A stretch of DNA of 64,000 nucleotides, from positions 59-64,058 of the forward strand of contig NZ_QDFV01000008.1 of assembly GCF_003075395.1 (NCBI RefSeq). The letters run 5' to 3'. Positions 57,959 to 64,000 of this stretch are shown here, piece by piece. Origin of the DNA: Microbacterium sp. TPD7012 (GTDB taxonomy: Bacteria; Actinomycetota; Actinomycetes; Actinomycetales; Microbacteriaceae). The position numbers and the translations under genes are program-made. Each line of letters opens with the position of its first letter. The first letter of the stretch is position 1. The notes under the pieces are model-generated. The model had not been told where the DNA came from. It did no database searches and saw only the letters and a program-made list of their open reading frames with translations.

Positions 57959-59149
57959 TCAGTCCGCCGGCTCGCAGTCCGGGCACACGGCCCACTGCGC
58001 CGTCGCGGTGGACAGGCTGAGGCGAAGCGCCATCACCCGTGTCGCGGCCTCGGTCAGCCGCTCCGCCGGGAGCGACCCGGATTCGACGGCGGCCGCGATG
58101 CCGGCGGCCATCTGTCCGGCCGTCTCGGCATCGGACCCGGCGATCATCAGCACGAGGTCGTTGCCCGCGGCGACGGCCGCCACGCCATTGGCCACCGGGT
58201 CGGCGTACGCGGGATCTCCGGAGGAGAGCAGCATGCCCAGATCGTCGGTCACCGCGACGCCCTCGAAGCCGAGCTCCTCCCGGGCGATCTCGTGCCACGT
58301 CGCCGACAGCGAGGCGGGCGTCGGATCGACCGACGTGTACGACAGGTGACCGAACATGAGCAGCGACGCGCCGGCATCGATGCCGGCGGCGAAGGGCAGA
58401 GCCTCCGTCGCGCGCCATTCGTCCAGGCCCATCGGCGTGCTCGGGATCGCACTGTGCGAGTCCCCCGGTGCGGCCCCGTGGCCGGGGAAGTGCTTGAGCG
58501 TCGACCCGACGAACTGCTCCTGAGCCGTCGTGGCAGCGGCGACCCGATCGGCCGCGGACGACGCGTCGGCGCCGAGCGACCGACCGTAGCTGAAGGATGC
58601 GGTGTCCGCCGTGAAGTCGGCGACCGTTCCGAAGTTCACTGTGATGCCGGCGCGGGCGACGAGAGAGCCGCGGGCGGCGAAGGCTGAGGCCGCGTCTTCC
58701 GGCGGGAGGACCTTGAGGGTCGTCGAGGCGGCGAAGTCGTCGCCGTCGAGCCGCGAGACCAGACCGCCTTCCTGATCGACGGCGATCAGCGGCGGAAGGG
58801 CCGGATCGATGGTCAGCGCGGCGGTGAGGCCCTGGAGCTCGGCCTCGGTCGCCGGGATGTTGGCGCCCATCAGGATGAAGCCGCCGATGCCGGACTCCAT
58901 GTACGAGCGGAGAGCCCCCGCATCGGTGCTCGGCACGTGTCCCATGACGATGCTCGCCGCCTGCTCCGCCACCGTCATCCGGGCGACGAGCTGGTCGGCA
59001 CGATCGCTCGGACCGGAGGGCACGGCAGCGACCGCCGGAGCGGGTGCCCGCGTCGTCGCCGTCGCCGACGCGGCCGTCGCGACGCACACCACGGCGACGA
59101 CGATCCCGGCGAGGGCGGCGGCCGCCCACCCACGGTGTCGACGCGTCAC
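57959..59149 (-). CDS. Secreted GH3 beta-N-acetylglucosaminidase-like enzyme
   Basis: 396 residues. A signal peptide (about 1-30, VTRRHRGWAAAALAG.. to ASA) precedes a GH3 N-terminal barrel. NagZ-type motifs are present: KHFPGHGAAPGDSHS (219-233, with the catalytic Asp/His dyad) and VAVTDDLGM (nucleophile Asp near 302). Such enzymes remove GlcNAc from muropeptides or chitin fragments. GTG 59149 follows GAGGAGGAG. The C-terminus ends in a CPDC pair, possibly a metal or disulfide site. Confidence 0.85.
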   Translation of the reverse strand: MTRRHRGWAAAALAGIVVAVVCVATAASATATTRAPAPAVAAVPSGPSDRADQLVARMTVAEQAASIVMGHVPSTDAGALRSYMESGIGGFILMGANIPATEAELQGLTAALTIDPALPPLIAVDQEGGLVSRLDGDDFAASTTLKVLPPEDAASAFAARGSLVARAGITVNFGTVADFTADTASFSYGRSLGADASSAADRVAAATTAQEQFVGSTLKHFPGHGAAPGDSHSAIPSTPMGLDEWRATEALPFAAGIDAGASLLMFGHLSYTSVDPTPASLSATWHEIAREELGFEGVAVTDDLGMLLSSGDPAYADPVANGVAAVAAGNDLVLMIAGSDAETAGQMAAGIAAAVESGSLPAERLTEAATRVMALRLSLSTATAQWAVCPDCEPAD

Positions 59150-59184
59150 GGCGCTCCTCCTCGTTCTCCCTGCCCGTGGCACGC

Positions 59185-59841
59185 TCAGCAGGCGAGCGCC
59201 TCGGCGATGGGCAGCGCGGTCTGCGTGCTCCCGTTGCCGAAGCGGAGGGTGCGACCGATCGTGCACGGCTCTGCGAGCGACGCGGCGATGACCGCGGCGA
59301 CGTCGGCCCGGGACACCTCTCCGCGGCCGTCGGGGTCGATCCGGATCCGGCCGGTCGGGTCGTCGAGCGTGAGCGTTCCGGGAGCGAGGATCGTGCCCTC
59401 GAGCCCCGTGCCGCGCAGGTGCTCGTCGGCCGCCCACTTGGCATCGGCGTAGGCGAAGAACGAGTCGCCCTCGGGGACGCCGTGATCGGCGGTCGAACCG
59501 ATCCACGAGACCATGACGTAGCGGCGCACGCCGGCGCGCTCCGCCGCATCCATCGACCGCTCCGCCGCGTCGCGGTCGACGGCGTAGGTGCGCTGCGGAT
59601 CTCCCCCGCCGGCACCGGCCGACCAGACGACGGCATCGTGACCGCGGATGATCTCGGCGAGAGCCTCGACATCCATCGTCTCGATGTCGGCCACCAGCGC
59701 GCGGGCCCCGCCCGCCTCGACATCGTCGGCATGTTCGGGGTTGCGGATGACCCCGGTGACCTCGTCACCCCTCTCGACGAGCAGGGGCGCGAGGAGCAGG
59801 GCGATGCGGCCGTGGCCGCCGAACACGATGATGCGCGACAT
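59185..59841 (-). CDS. NAD(P)H-binding SDR-type protein
   Basis: 218 residues, atypical short-chain dehydrogenase (NmrA/NAD(P)H-binding). The dinucleotide loop is RIIVFGGHGRIALLLAP (GGxGxI at 7-12), followed by VVWSAGAGGGDPQ and RYVMVSWIGS; an FAYADAKWAADE segment stands in for YxxxK (Tyr..Lys). A role in redox sensing or sugar epimerisation is possible. ATG 59841 has both GAGGAG and a TAGGGT 8 bases back. Confidence 0.82.
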   Translation of the reverse strand: MSRIIVFGGHGRIALLLAPLLVERGDEVTGVIRNPEHADDVEAGGARALVADIETMDVEALAEIIRGHDAVVWSAGAGGGDPQRTYAVDRDAAERSMDAAERAGVRRYVMVSWIGSTADHGVPEGDSFFAYADAKWAADEHLRGTGLEGTILAPGTLTLDDPTGRIRIDPDGRGEVSRADVAAVIAASLAEPCTIGRTLRFGNGSTQTALPIAEALAC

Positions 59842-59848
59842 GCTCCTC

Positions 59849-59854
59849 ACCCTA
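59849..59854 (-). promoter_or_regulatory. -10 element TAGGGT before the SDR gene
   Basis: TAGGGT on the minus strand ends 8 bases before ATG 59841, so the mRNA would start at the start codon or one base earlier. Confidence 0.45.
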
Positions 59855-59882
59855 CGCTCCGGGTGCGACGCGGGGGATGACG

Positions 59883-60410
59883 TCAGCGCGGGGTCTGCGT
59901 GCTGTCGATCACGAAAGCCTGCGGATGCGATGCCAGATACCGCACGACGACGGGCGAGCCGCTCGGCAGGTAGCTGTCGCGGTCCGGGTAGACCGCCGGA
60001 GTGAAGAAGTTGCTCTCCAGCGTGTACTCGACGCCCTCGGCCGTCGTGAAGGTCACCCAGTCTCCGTCCATCGTCGCCGTGGTCGGGCGGCCGTTGTCGT
60101 GGATGTAGGCGCGCGTCACCGGGACACCCGTGAGGCTCAGGATGCCGATCACCAGCGATCCCAGCATGATGAACGCGAGGATGCGGAAGAACACGCGGAG
60201 GATGCGTCCGCCCACCTGCCCTCGCGCCCGTTCCTCCGGCCGCAGGAGCCCCTCGCGCTCGCGGATGGCACGGAGCTCGCCGCCCGGCGAGGCTGCACGC
60301 ACGGACATCGCGAACAGGCCGAGGATCGAGAATCCCGCGATGAAGACCATCGCGTAGCCGTGCGCCGCCGGGAAGTTCAGCAGCCAGATCAGCGTTTCCA
60401 TGGGGTTCAT
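59883..60410 (-). CDS. Hypothetical membrane protein (operon partner B)
   Basis: 175 residues with two membrane segments (about 16-36 and 71-92), a charged cytoplasmic loop between them (ELRAIREREGLLRPEERARG) and an extracytoplasmic C-terminal beta-rich part (VTFTTAEGVEYTLESNFFTPAVYP). It is not assigned to a family, though the last domain resembles DUF3592-like modules. Its ATG overlaps the upstream gene's stop (ATGA), so the two probably act together. Confidence 0.6.
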   Translation of the reverse strand: MNPMETLIWLLNFPAAHGYAMVFIAGFSILGLFAMSVRAASPGGELRAIREREGLLRPEERARGQVGGRILRVFFRILAFIMLGSLVIGILSLTGVPVTRAYIHDNGRPTTATMDGDWVTFTTAEGVEYTLESNFFTPAVYPDRDSYLPSGSPVVVRYLASHPQAFVIDSTQTPR

Positions 60411-61198
60411 CGCCCGGCCTCCTTCTCGATCGTGATCGCGACCGTCTGCGGATCCTCTCGCCGGTAGAACGCCCAGATCGGCGCGCCGACCTGCAGATGG
60501 GAGATCGCCTGCGGGTAGACGAAGACCGTGGTGTCCGCCTCCCACGTCGCCGCACCCTCCGGAGCCATCAGCACTCGGAGCGCGAGCTCGCTCTGTCCCT
60601 CTCTGCGACGGCCCGTCGGACGGACCTCGAGGACGGATGCCGGGACCTGGGTGCCGGTCGTCCGCGCCCGTACCTGACTCGGATCGATCAGCCCGCGACC
60701 GATCCGCCACTGCAACAGGGCGTCCCGGACGGCCGGATCGGAAGGATCGGCCAACTCGATCGTGTCCTGATCGGTCGGGCTGTAGCGGACCGCCAGCGGC
60801 TGGCCGACCTGCAGCGCGGCCGCGTCGGTCGCCTCCACCAGCATCCGCAGCTGTCCGATGAAGTCGTCTCCGGCAGACGGCGTCACGCGGATGAAGACGT
60901 CATACTGCGGCACGTCGTTCACGGTCAGCCCGGTGCGGGAGACCTCGACGATCGTGCCCACCCCGATCTGCTGTTCGCCGCGCGGGATCCTGCGCCCCCG
61001 GAAACCGAGGAACATGCCGCCGAAGGTGAGCAGCAGCCCCCACGCGACGCCGATGAGGATCGGCCCGCCGAGCGTGTCCTCGCCGGAGAACGGGAGGATC
61101 GAATGCCGCTGGTCGACGCCGAAGAGGCCCTCGCCGACCCAGATGAGGAGCCAGGCCGAGAGCAGAAGCCAGACGATCACGAACACGATGCGGAGCAT
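60407..61198 (-). CDS. Hypothetical membrane protein (operon partner A)
   Basis: 263 residues. Two N-terminal membrane segments (about 3-24 and 44-66) lead to two similar beta-rich domains. Each has an 'EVxxTG' strand (VEVSRTGLTVNDVPQYDVFIRV and LEVRPTGRRREGQSELALRVLM) and an 'LQVGxP' strand (ALQVGQPLAVRY and HLQVGAPIWAFY), suggesting an internal duplication. No family name is assigned. ATG 61198 has TACGCT exactly at leaderless spacing. Followed by the coupled partner B. Confidence 0.6.
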   Translation of the reverse strand: MLRIVFVIVWLLLSAWLLIWVGEGLFGVDQRHSILPFSGEDTLGGPILIGVAWGLLLTFGGMFLGFRGRRIPRGEQQIGVGTIVEVSRTGLTVNDVPQYDVFIRVTPSAGDDFIGQLRMLVEATDAAALQVGQPLAVRYSPTDQDTIELADPSDPAVRDALLQWRIGRGLIDPSQVRARTTGTQVPASVLEVRPTGRRREGQSELALRVLMAPEGAATWEADTTVFVYPQAISHLQVGAPIWAFYRREDPQTVAITIEKEAGR

Positions 61199-61204
61199 GC
61201 CCTC

Positions 61205-61210
61205 AGCGTA
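61205..61210 (-). promoter_or_regulatory. -10 element TACGCT, leaderless membrane-protein operon
   Basis: TACGCT on the minus strand at -12 to -7 from ATG 61198; a GAGGG lies between, but too close for ordinary ribosome binding. Confidence 0.55.
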
Positions 61211-61258
61211 GCGACGGGGTGCGCGACCTACCGAACACAGGTTCCGCGTGCGGACGTG

Positions 61259-62329
61259 CTAACCGGCGGTGACCGGAGCCCCGGAGAGGCGCAGCATCCG
61301 CTGCACGCCCGTCGCCGCCGAGCGCCCTGCGCGGTTCGCGCCGATCGTGCTCGCCGACGGACCGTATCCGACCATCTGGATCCGGGGATCGGCGACGGCG
61401 GTCGTGCCCCGCCCGTTCCGATCGAGCTGGATGCCGCCCGCGGCGCTGCGGAGGTGGAGCGGAGCGAGATGCGCGATCGCGGGACGGAAGCCCGTCGCCC
61501 ACAGGATCACGTCGACGCGCTCGAACGAGCCGTCCGCCCAGCGCACGCCGTCGGCCTCGATCCGCTCGAACATCGGGCGCCGATCGGCGTAGGCGCCCAG
61601 GCGCTCCGCCTCGCGCTCCTGGGGACGCAGCATGAGCCCCGTGACGCTGACGACGCTCTGCGGCGGGAGTCCGGCCGCGACGCGCTGCTCGACGAGCGCG
61701 ACAGCGGCGGCACCGGCCTCCGGAGAGAAGTCGTCGGTGCGCCAGACGGGTTCGCGGCGCGTCACCCACAGCGTCTCCGTGAGGGGAGCCAGCGCGCCGA
61801 GGAACTGCACGGCCGAGGCTCCTCCCCCGACCACGAGCACGCGCTTGCCGACGAAGTGCGCGGGACCCGGGTAGTCGACGGTGTGCAGCTGCTCCCCGAC
61901 GAAGGTCTCCATGCCGGGCACATGCGGCAGGAACGGGTGCGTCCACGTGCCTGTCGCGTTCACGAGGGTGCGCGTCGTCCACTCCCGTTCCTGAGCGCGC
62001 ACGACGAGGAGTCCGTCCCGGTCCTCGACACGGTCGACCTTCACCGGACGGATGACGGGGAGCGCATGCTCCTGCTCGTAGGCGGCGAAGTACGCGGGCA
62101 CGGCGACGTTCGCACGTTCCTCGTCCCGGGGCGGAGCGACGTCGTCCGGGAGCTCGGCGACGCCGTGCACGTCGCGCATCGTCAGCGCATCCCAGCGGTG
62201 CTGCCACGCTCCGCCCGGACGGTCGCCCGAGTCCAGGACGACGTGGGAGATCCCGAGGCGGGAGAGGTGGAACGACGACGAGAGGCCGGCCTGCCCTGCA
62301 CCGATCACGAGGCTGTCGAGGATGCTCAC
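61259..62329 (-). CDS. Flavin-containing monooxygenase-like protein
   Basis: A 356-residue two-dinucleotide flavoprotein. The FAD site SLVIGAGQAGLSSSFHL is near residue 6, the NADPH site VLVVGGGASAVQFL near 165, and ILWATGFRP near 285 is typical of FMO/Baeyer-Villiger relatives. It is shorter than classical FMOs and has a NATGTW FAD-contact strand. The substrate is unknown. GTG 62329 opens directly at the FAD strand; longer frames run through the tRNA-Ala promoter. Confidence 0.85.
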   Translation of the reverse strand: MSILDSLVIGAGQAGLSSSFHLSRLGISHVVLDSGDRPGGAWQHRWDALTMRDVHGVAELPDDVAPPRDEERANVAVPAYFAAYEQEHALPVIRPVKVDRVEDRDGLLVVRAQEREWTTRTLVNATGTWTHPFLPHVPGMETFVGEQLHTVDYPGPAHFVGKRVLVVGGGASAVQFLGALAPLTETLWVTRREPVWRTDDFSPEAGAAAVALVEQRVAAGLPPQSVVSVTGLMLRPQEREAERLGAYADRRPMFERIEADGVRWADGSFERVDVILWATGFRPAIAHLAPLHLRSAAGGIQLDRNGRGTTAVADPRIQMVGYGPSASTIGANRAGRSAATGVQRMLRLSGAPVTAG

Positions 62330-62399
62330 GATGTATCGAACGTCTTCGAGCACGTCGTTGTTCCGCCCCGCGACGACGCGCCCGGGAGGCCCGCCCCGA

Positions 62400-62430
62400 T
62401 TGGTGTTCGCGCGGATTCGTGTAGTACTCT
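62400..62430 (+). promoter_or_regulatory. Candidate promoter of tRNA-Ala
   Basis: TTGGTG (62400-62405) and TACTCT (62425-62430), spacer 19 bp, about 37 bases before the tRNA. A small GCTCCG/CGGAGC dyad follows. Only a moderate match. Confidence 0.4.
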
Positions 62431-62466
62431 TTTCAAGTTGCTCCGGGAAGTTCGGAGCGGCGTTCT

Positions 62467-62539
62467 GGGCCTGTGGCGCAGCTGGTAGCGCACCTGCATG
62501 GCATGCAGGGGGTCGGGGGTTCGAGTCCCCCCAGGTCCA
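62467..62539 (+). tRNA. tRNA-Ala (anticodon GGC)
   Basis: A 73-base cloverleaf. The acceptor GGGCCTG pairs with CAGGTCC, the D-arm is GCGCAGCTGGTAGCGC, the anticodon arm CCTGC-ATGGCAT-GCAGG carries GGC, and the T-arm is GGGGGTTCGAGTCCCCC. The discriminator is A and CCA is not encoded, unlike tRNA-Asn in this window. Confidence 0.95.
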
Positions 62540-62545
62540 CAACGA

Positions 62546-62571
62546 AAGCCCCCGGGTCACCGGGGGCTTTT
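62546..62571 (+). terminator. Rho-independent terminator of tRNA-Ala
   Basis: A 10-bp stem AAGCCCCCGG/CCGGGGGCTT with loop GTCA, then TTTT. Confidence 0.9.
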
Positions 62572-62631
62572 CCCGTCTTAGCGCGCTGTGCGACCGCGGT
62601 CAACCCGCTCTCTCGCACGTCGGGCGCGTTT

Positions 62632-62637
62632 TATCGT
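62632..62637 (+). promoter_or_regulatory. -10 element TATCGT of the small acidic protein gene
   Basis: TATCGT with a predicted start near 62644 gives a leader of about 31 bases containing the AAAGGATG ribosome-binding site. Confidence 0.5.
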
Positions 62638-62674
62638 GACCGCATCCAGATCCGCCACGCGAAAGGATGCGATC

Positions 62675-62860
62675 ATGTCCAACCCGATCCCGCCCGTCGT
62701 CCCCTTCCCGGACGACGACACCCCCGACGGCGTCCCGACGAAGGAGGTCGACGGCGAGCAGGTGCCCGACACCGACATCGACGATGCGCTGGTCGACAGC
62801 GCCGAGGCCGACCGCGTCGCCTCCGGGGCCGCCGATGACGACGAGGACGATCTGCCCTAG
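62675..62860 (+). CDS. Small acidic protein, unknown function
   Basis: A 61-residue, very acidic protein (PFPDDDTPDGVPTKEVDGEQ, then a run of DDDEDDL at the end), predicted to be disordered and soluble. ATG 62675 follows AAAGGATG at good spacing and has its own -10. Similar short acidic hypotheticals occur in Microbacteriaceae but no function is known to me. Its TAG shares the palindrome CTAG with the stop of the convergent Lrp gene. Confidence 0.65.
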   Translation: MSNPIPPVVPFPDDDTPDGVPTKEVDGEQVPDTDIDDALVDSAEADRVASGAADDDEDDLP

Positions 62861-63891
62861 CCCTCGATCTCCGTCCCACCCGCCGAGGCGACCTGTGCGC
62901 GCCACCAGGGCGTCTCGATGAAGCCGCGCTTCATGAAGACGAGCTCCATCGAGGCGTTCCAGCCGCGCACGCCCTTCAGGTGCGCGATCGTCCCGGTGAG
63001 GAAGTCGTGCAGCGTCTCCGTGCTCGGGAGGATGATCTCGCAGTAGAGCGAGTTCTCCTCCAGGGCGGCCGCGAGAAATCGGACGGACACGTGCTGCGCG
63101 AGCGTCTGGGCCACCGAAGCGATCCTCGACGGCTCCACCCGGAGGATGAGCAGGGTCTCGGCGCTCATCCCGAGCGCGGATGCCGGGACCATCGTCACGG
63201 TGGTGAGACAGCCCCCGTTGCGCATGCGCTCGTAGCGGCGGCGAACGCTGCTCTCGTTCATGTCGAGCTTCGCGCCGATCGAGAGGAACGACGCGCGGCC
63301 GTTGTGCCGCAGCTCCTCGACGATCGCACGGTCGGCGTCGTCGAAGTGCGTCGGGTCGCAGGTGTTCGGAGCAGGCATGTACGACTTCGGGTCGCTCGTC
63401 GCCTCGGCGTGGGCGTCGTACAGCTGGCGTCCCCAGTCGAAGCTCACCTTGTAGGTGTGCACCACCAGGTCGCTGCGCCACCGCTCGACGCCGGGGATGC
63501 CCTGGAGATCGGTGAGCACGTGCGCGTACGTCGCCGAGTCTCCGGGGATCACGACCTCGGCGAACACGTCGAACTTGCCCGTCACGAGGGTCACGAACCG
63601 CACGTACGGCGATCCGATCAGCTTCTGCGCGACGGCCAGCTGCGCACCGGGCGTGCAGTTGATCCGCACGAAGAAGGTCTCCACATGCCCCTCGCTGCCG
63701 AGCGTGGGCACGATCCCCACCTGCACGACGCCCTCCGACAGCAGCTGCTGGCCCCGACGGGTGACGGTCGATACGGATGCCCCGGCGAATTCGGCGATCG
63801 ACGTCCAGCTCGCTCGGCCGTCCTGCTGCAGGGCGACGACGATGCGGCGGTCGAGATCGCTGAACTCACGGCCGATATGGATGCTGCTCAT
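62857..63891 (-). CDS. Two-module Lrp/AsnC-family regulator
   Basis: 344 residues, twice the usual Lrp length: HTH (about 10-60, FSDLDRRIVVALQQDGRASWTSIAE) plus a ligand domain, then a second HTH (about 180-230, FDDADRAIVEELRHNGRASFLSIGAK) plus a second ligand domain. The two modules are clearly homologous, so it is an internal duplication that could bind DNA as a pseudo-dimer. ATG 63891 overlaps the upstream hydrolase stop (ATGA), so it probably responds to that enzyme's pathway. Confidence 0.87.
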   Translation of the reverse strand: MSSIHIGREFSDLDRRIVVALQQDGRASWTSIAEFAGASVSTVTRRGQQLLSEGVVQVGIVPTLGSEGHVETFFVRINCTPGAQLAVAQKLIGSPYVRFVTLVTGKFDVFAEVVIPGDSATYAHVLTDLQGIPGVERWRSDLVVHTYKVSFDWGRQLYDAHAEATSDPKSYMPAPNTCDPTHFDDADRAIVEELRHNGRASFLSIGAKLDMNESSVRRRYERMRNGGCLTTVTMVPASALGMSAETLLILRVEPSRIASVAQTLAQHVSVRFLAAALEENSLYCEIILPSTETLHDFLTGTIAHLKGVRGWNASMELVFMKRGFIETPWWRAQVASAGGTEIEG

Positions 63892-64000
63892 CGCGTCAGC
63901 GGCGGGTACACCCGGTGCAGGAACGTGCGCACGGTCTCGGTCCACGCCTCTGCCTCCTCGATCTGCGGGGAGTGACCCGACTTCTCGAACACCACCATCT
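63888..64000 (-). CDS. Alpha/beta hydrolase, C-terminal 36-37 residues only
   Basis: A partial gene running off the right edge. The visible end reads VVFEKSGHSPQIEEAEAW..., where SGHSP carries the catalytic His typical of proline iminopeptidase-like hydrolases. Stop TGA 63888-63890 overlaps the Lrp-gene ATG. The size of the rest is unknown. Confidence 0.75.
   Translation of the reverse strand, partial: MVVFEKSGHSPQIEEAEAWTETVRTFLHRVYPPLTR

Overview
The window is chromosomal DNA from a high-GC actinobacterium. Codon bias, protein sequences and gene order (rpsT-holA-comEC-comEA-leuS, and hrcA-dnaJ-rsmE-HIT-phoH-ybeY-CBS protein-era) point to Microbacteriaceae, most likely a Microbacterium. This placement is inferred from gene order and protein family resemblance, not from a marker comparison. 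No phage, IS element or CRISPR array is visible. Nearly all of the window is ordinary housekeeping chromosome.

Layout. 1-6.5 kb: the end of pgl, a DMT transporter divergent from def, a septum-formation-type lipoprotein, an XRE-cupin regulator divergent from a flavin oxidoreductase/methyltransferase pair, a DapA-like lyase and tRNA-Asn. 6.6-12.4 kb: an orphan ABC ATPase, then dus-dgt-dnaG read leftward, then a glutathione peroxidase. 12.5-20.7 kb: a Tat-exported phosphoesterase, a DsbA/FrnE protein, a P-loop kinase-like protein, recO-uppS, a TRIC-type channel, leuA with a leucine attenuator peptide, a lipoprotein and a membrane protein. 20.7-30.9 kb: a quinone oxidoreductase, an ECF sigma cassette, and the long leftward operon hrcA to era. 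30.9-37.4 kb: an esterase, hemW, two DUF1990 genes flanking a GIY-YIG nuclease gene amid a dense cluster of REP-like repeats, and lepA. 37.6-43.4 kb: a complete peptide ABC importer operon. 43.4-51.3 kb: a hydrolase, a beta-glucosidase/MFS pair, rpsT, holA, and comEA-comEC. 51.4-64 kb: leuS, pabB divergent from a dedA operon, a GH3 enzyme, small membrane proteins, a flavin monooxygenase, tRNA-Ala, a small acidic protein, a two-module Lrp regulator and the tail of an alpha/beta hydrolase.

Two themes stand out. First, many genes have a TANNNT -10 hexamer placed exactly at -12 to -7 from the start codon, with no Shine-Dalgarno sequence, which predicts leaderless mRNAs. This fixes several start codons. 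It also gives compact divergent pairs in which start codons on opposite strands lie only 34-44 bp apart. Second, the GIY-YIG locus (34.3-35.1 kb) holds about eleven copies of a CTGAGC-CTGTCGAAG type palindromic repeat, as a tandem array upstream and as in-frame peptide tails in the neighbouring coding sequences. It is the best candidate here for an undescribed repeat-nuclease association.

Regulatory logic visible from sequence includes a CIRCE operator on hrcA-dnaJ with an extra in-phase half-site, a four-leucine-codon leader peptide before leuA, an inverted-repeat operator for the XRE-cupin regulator, and strong hairpins at convergent gene ends.
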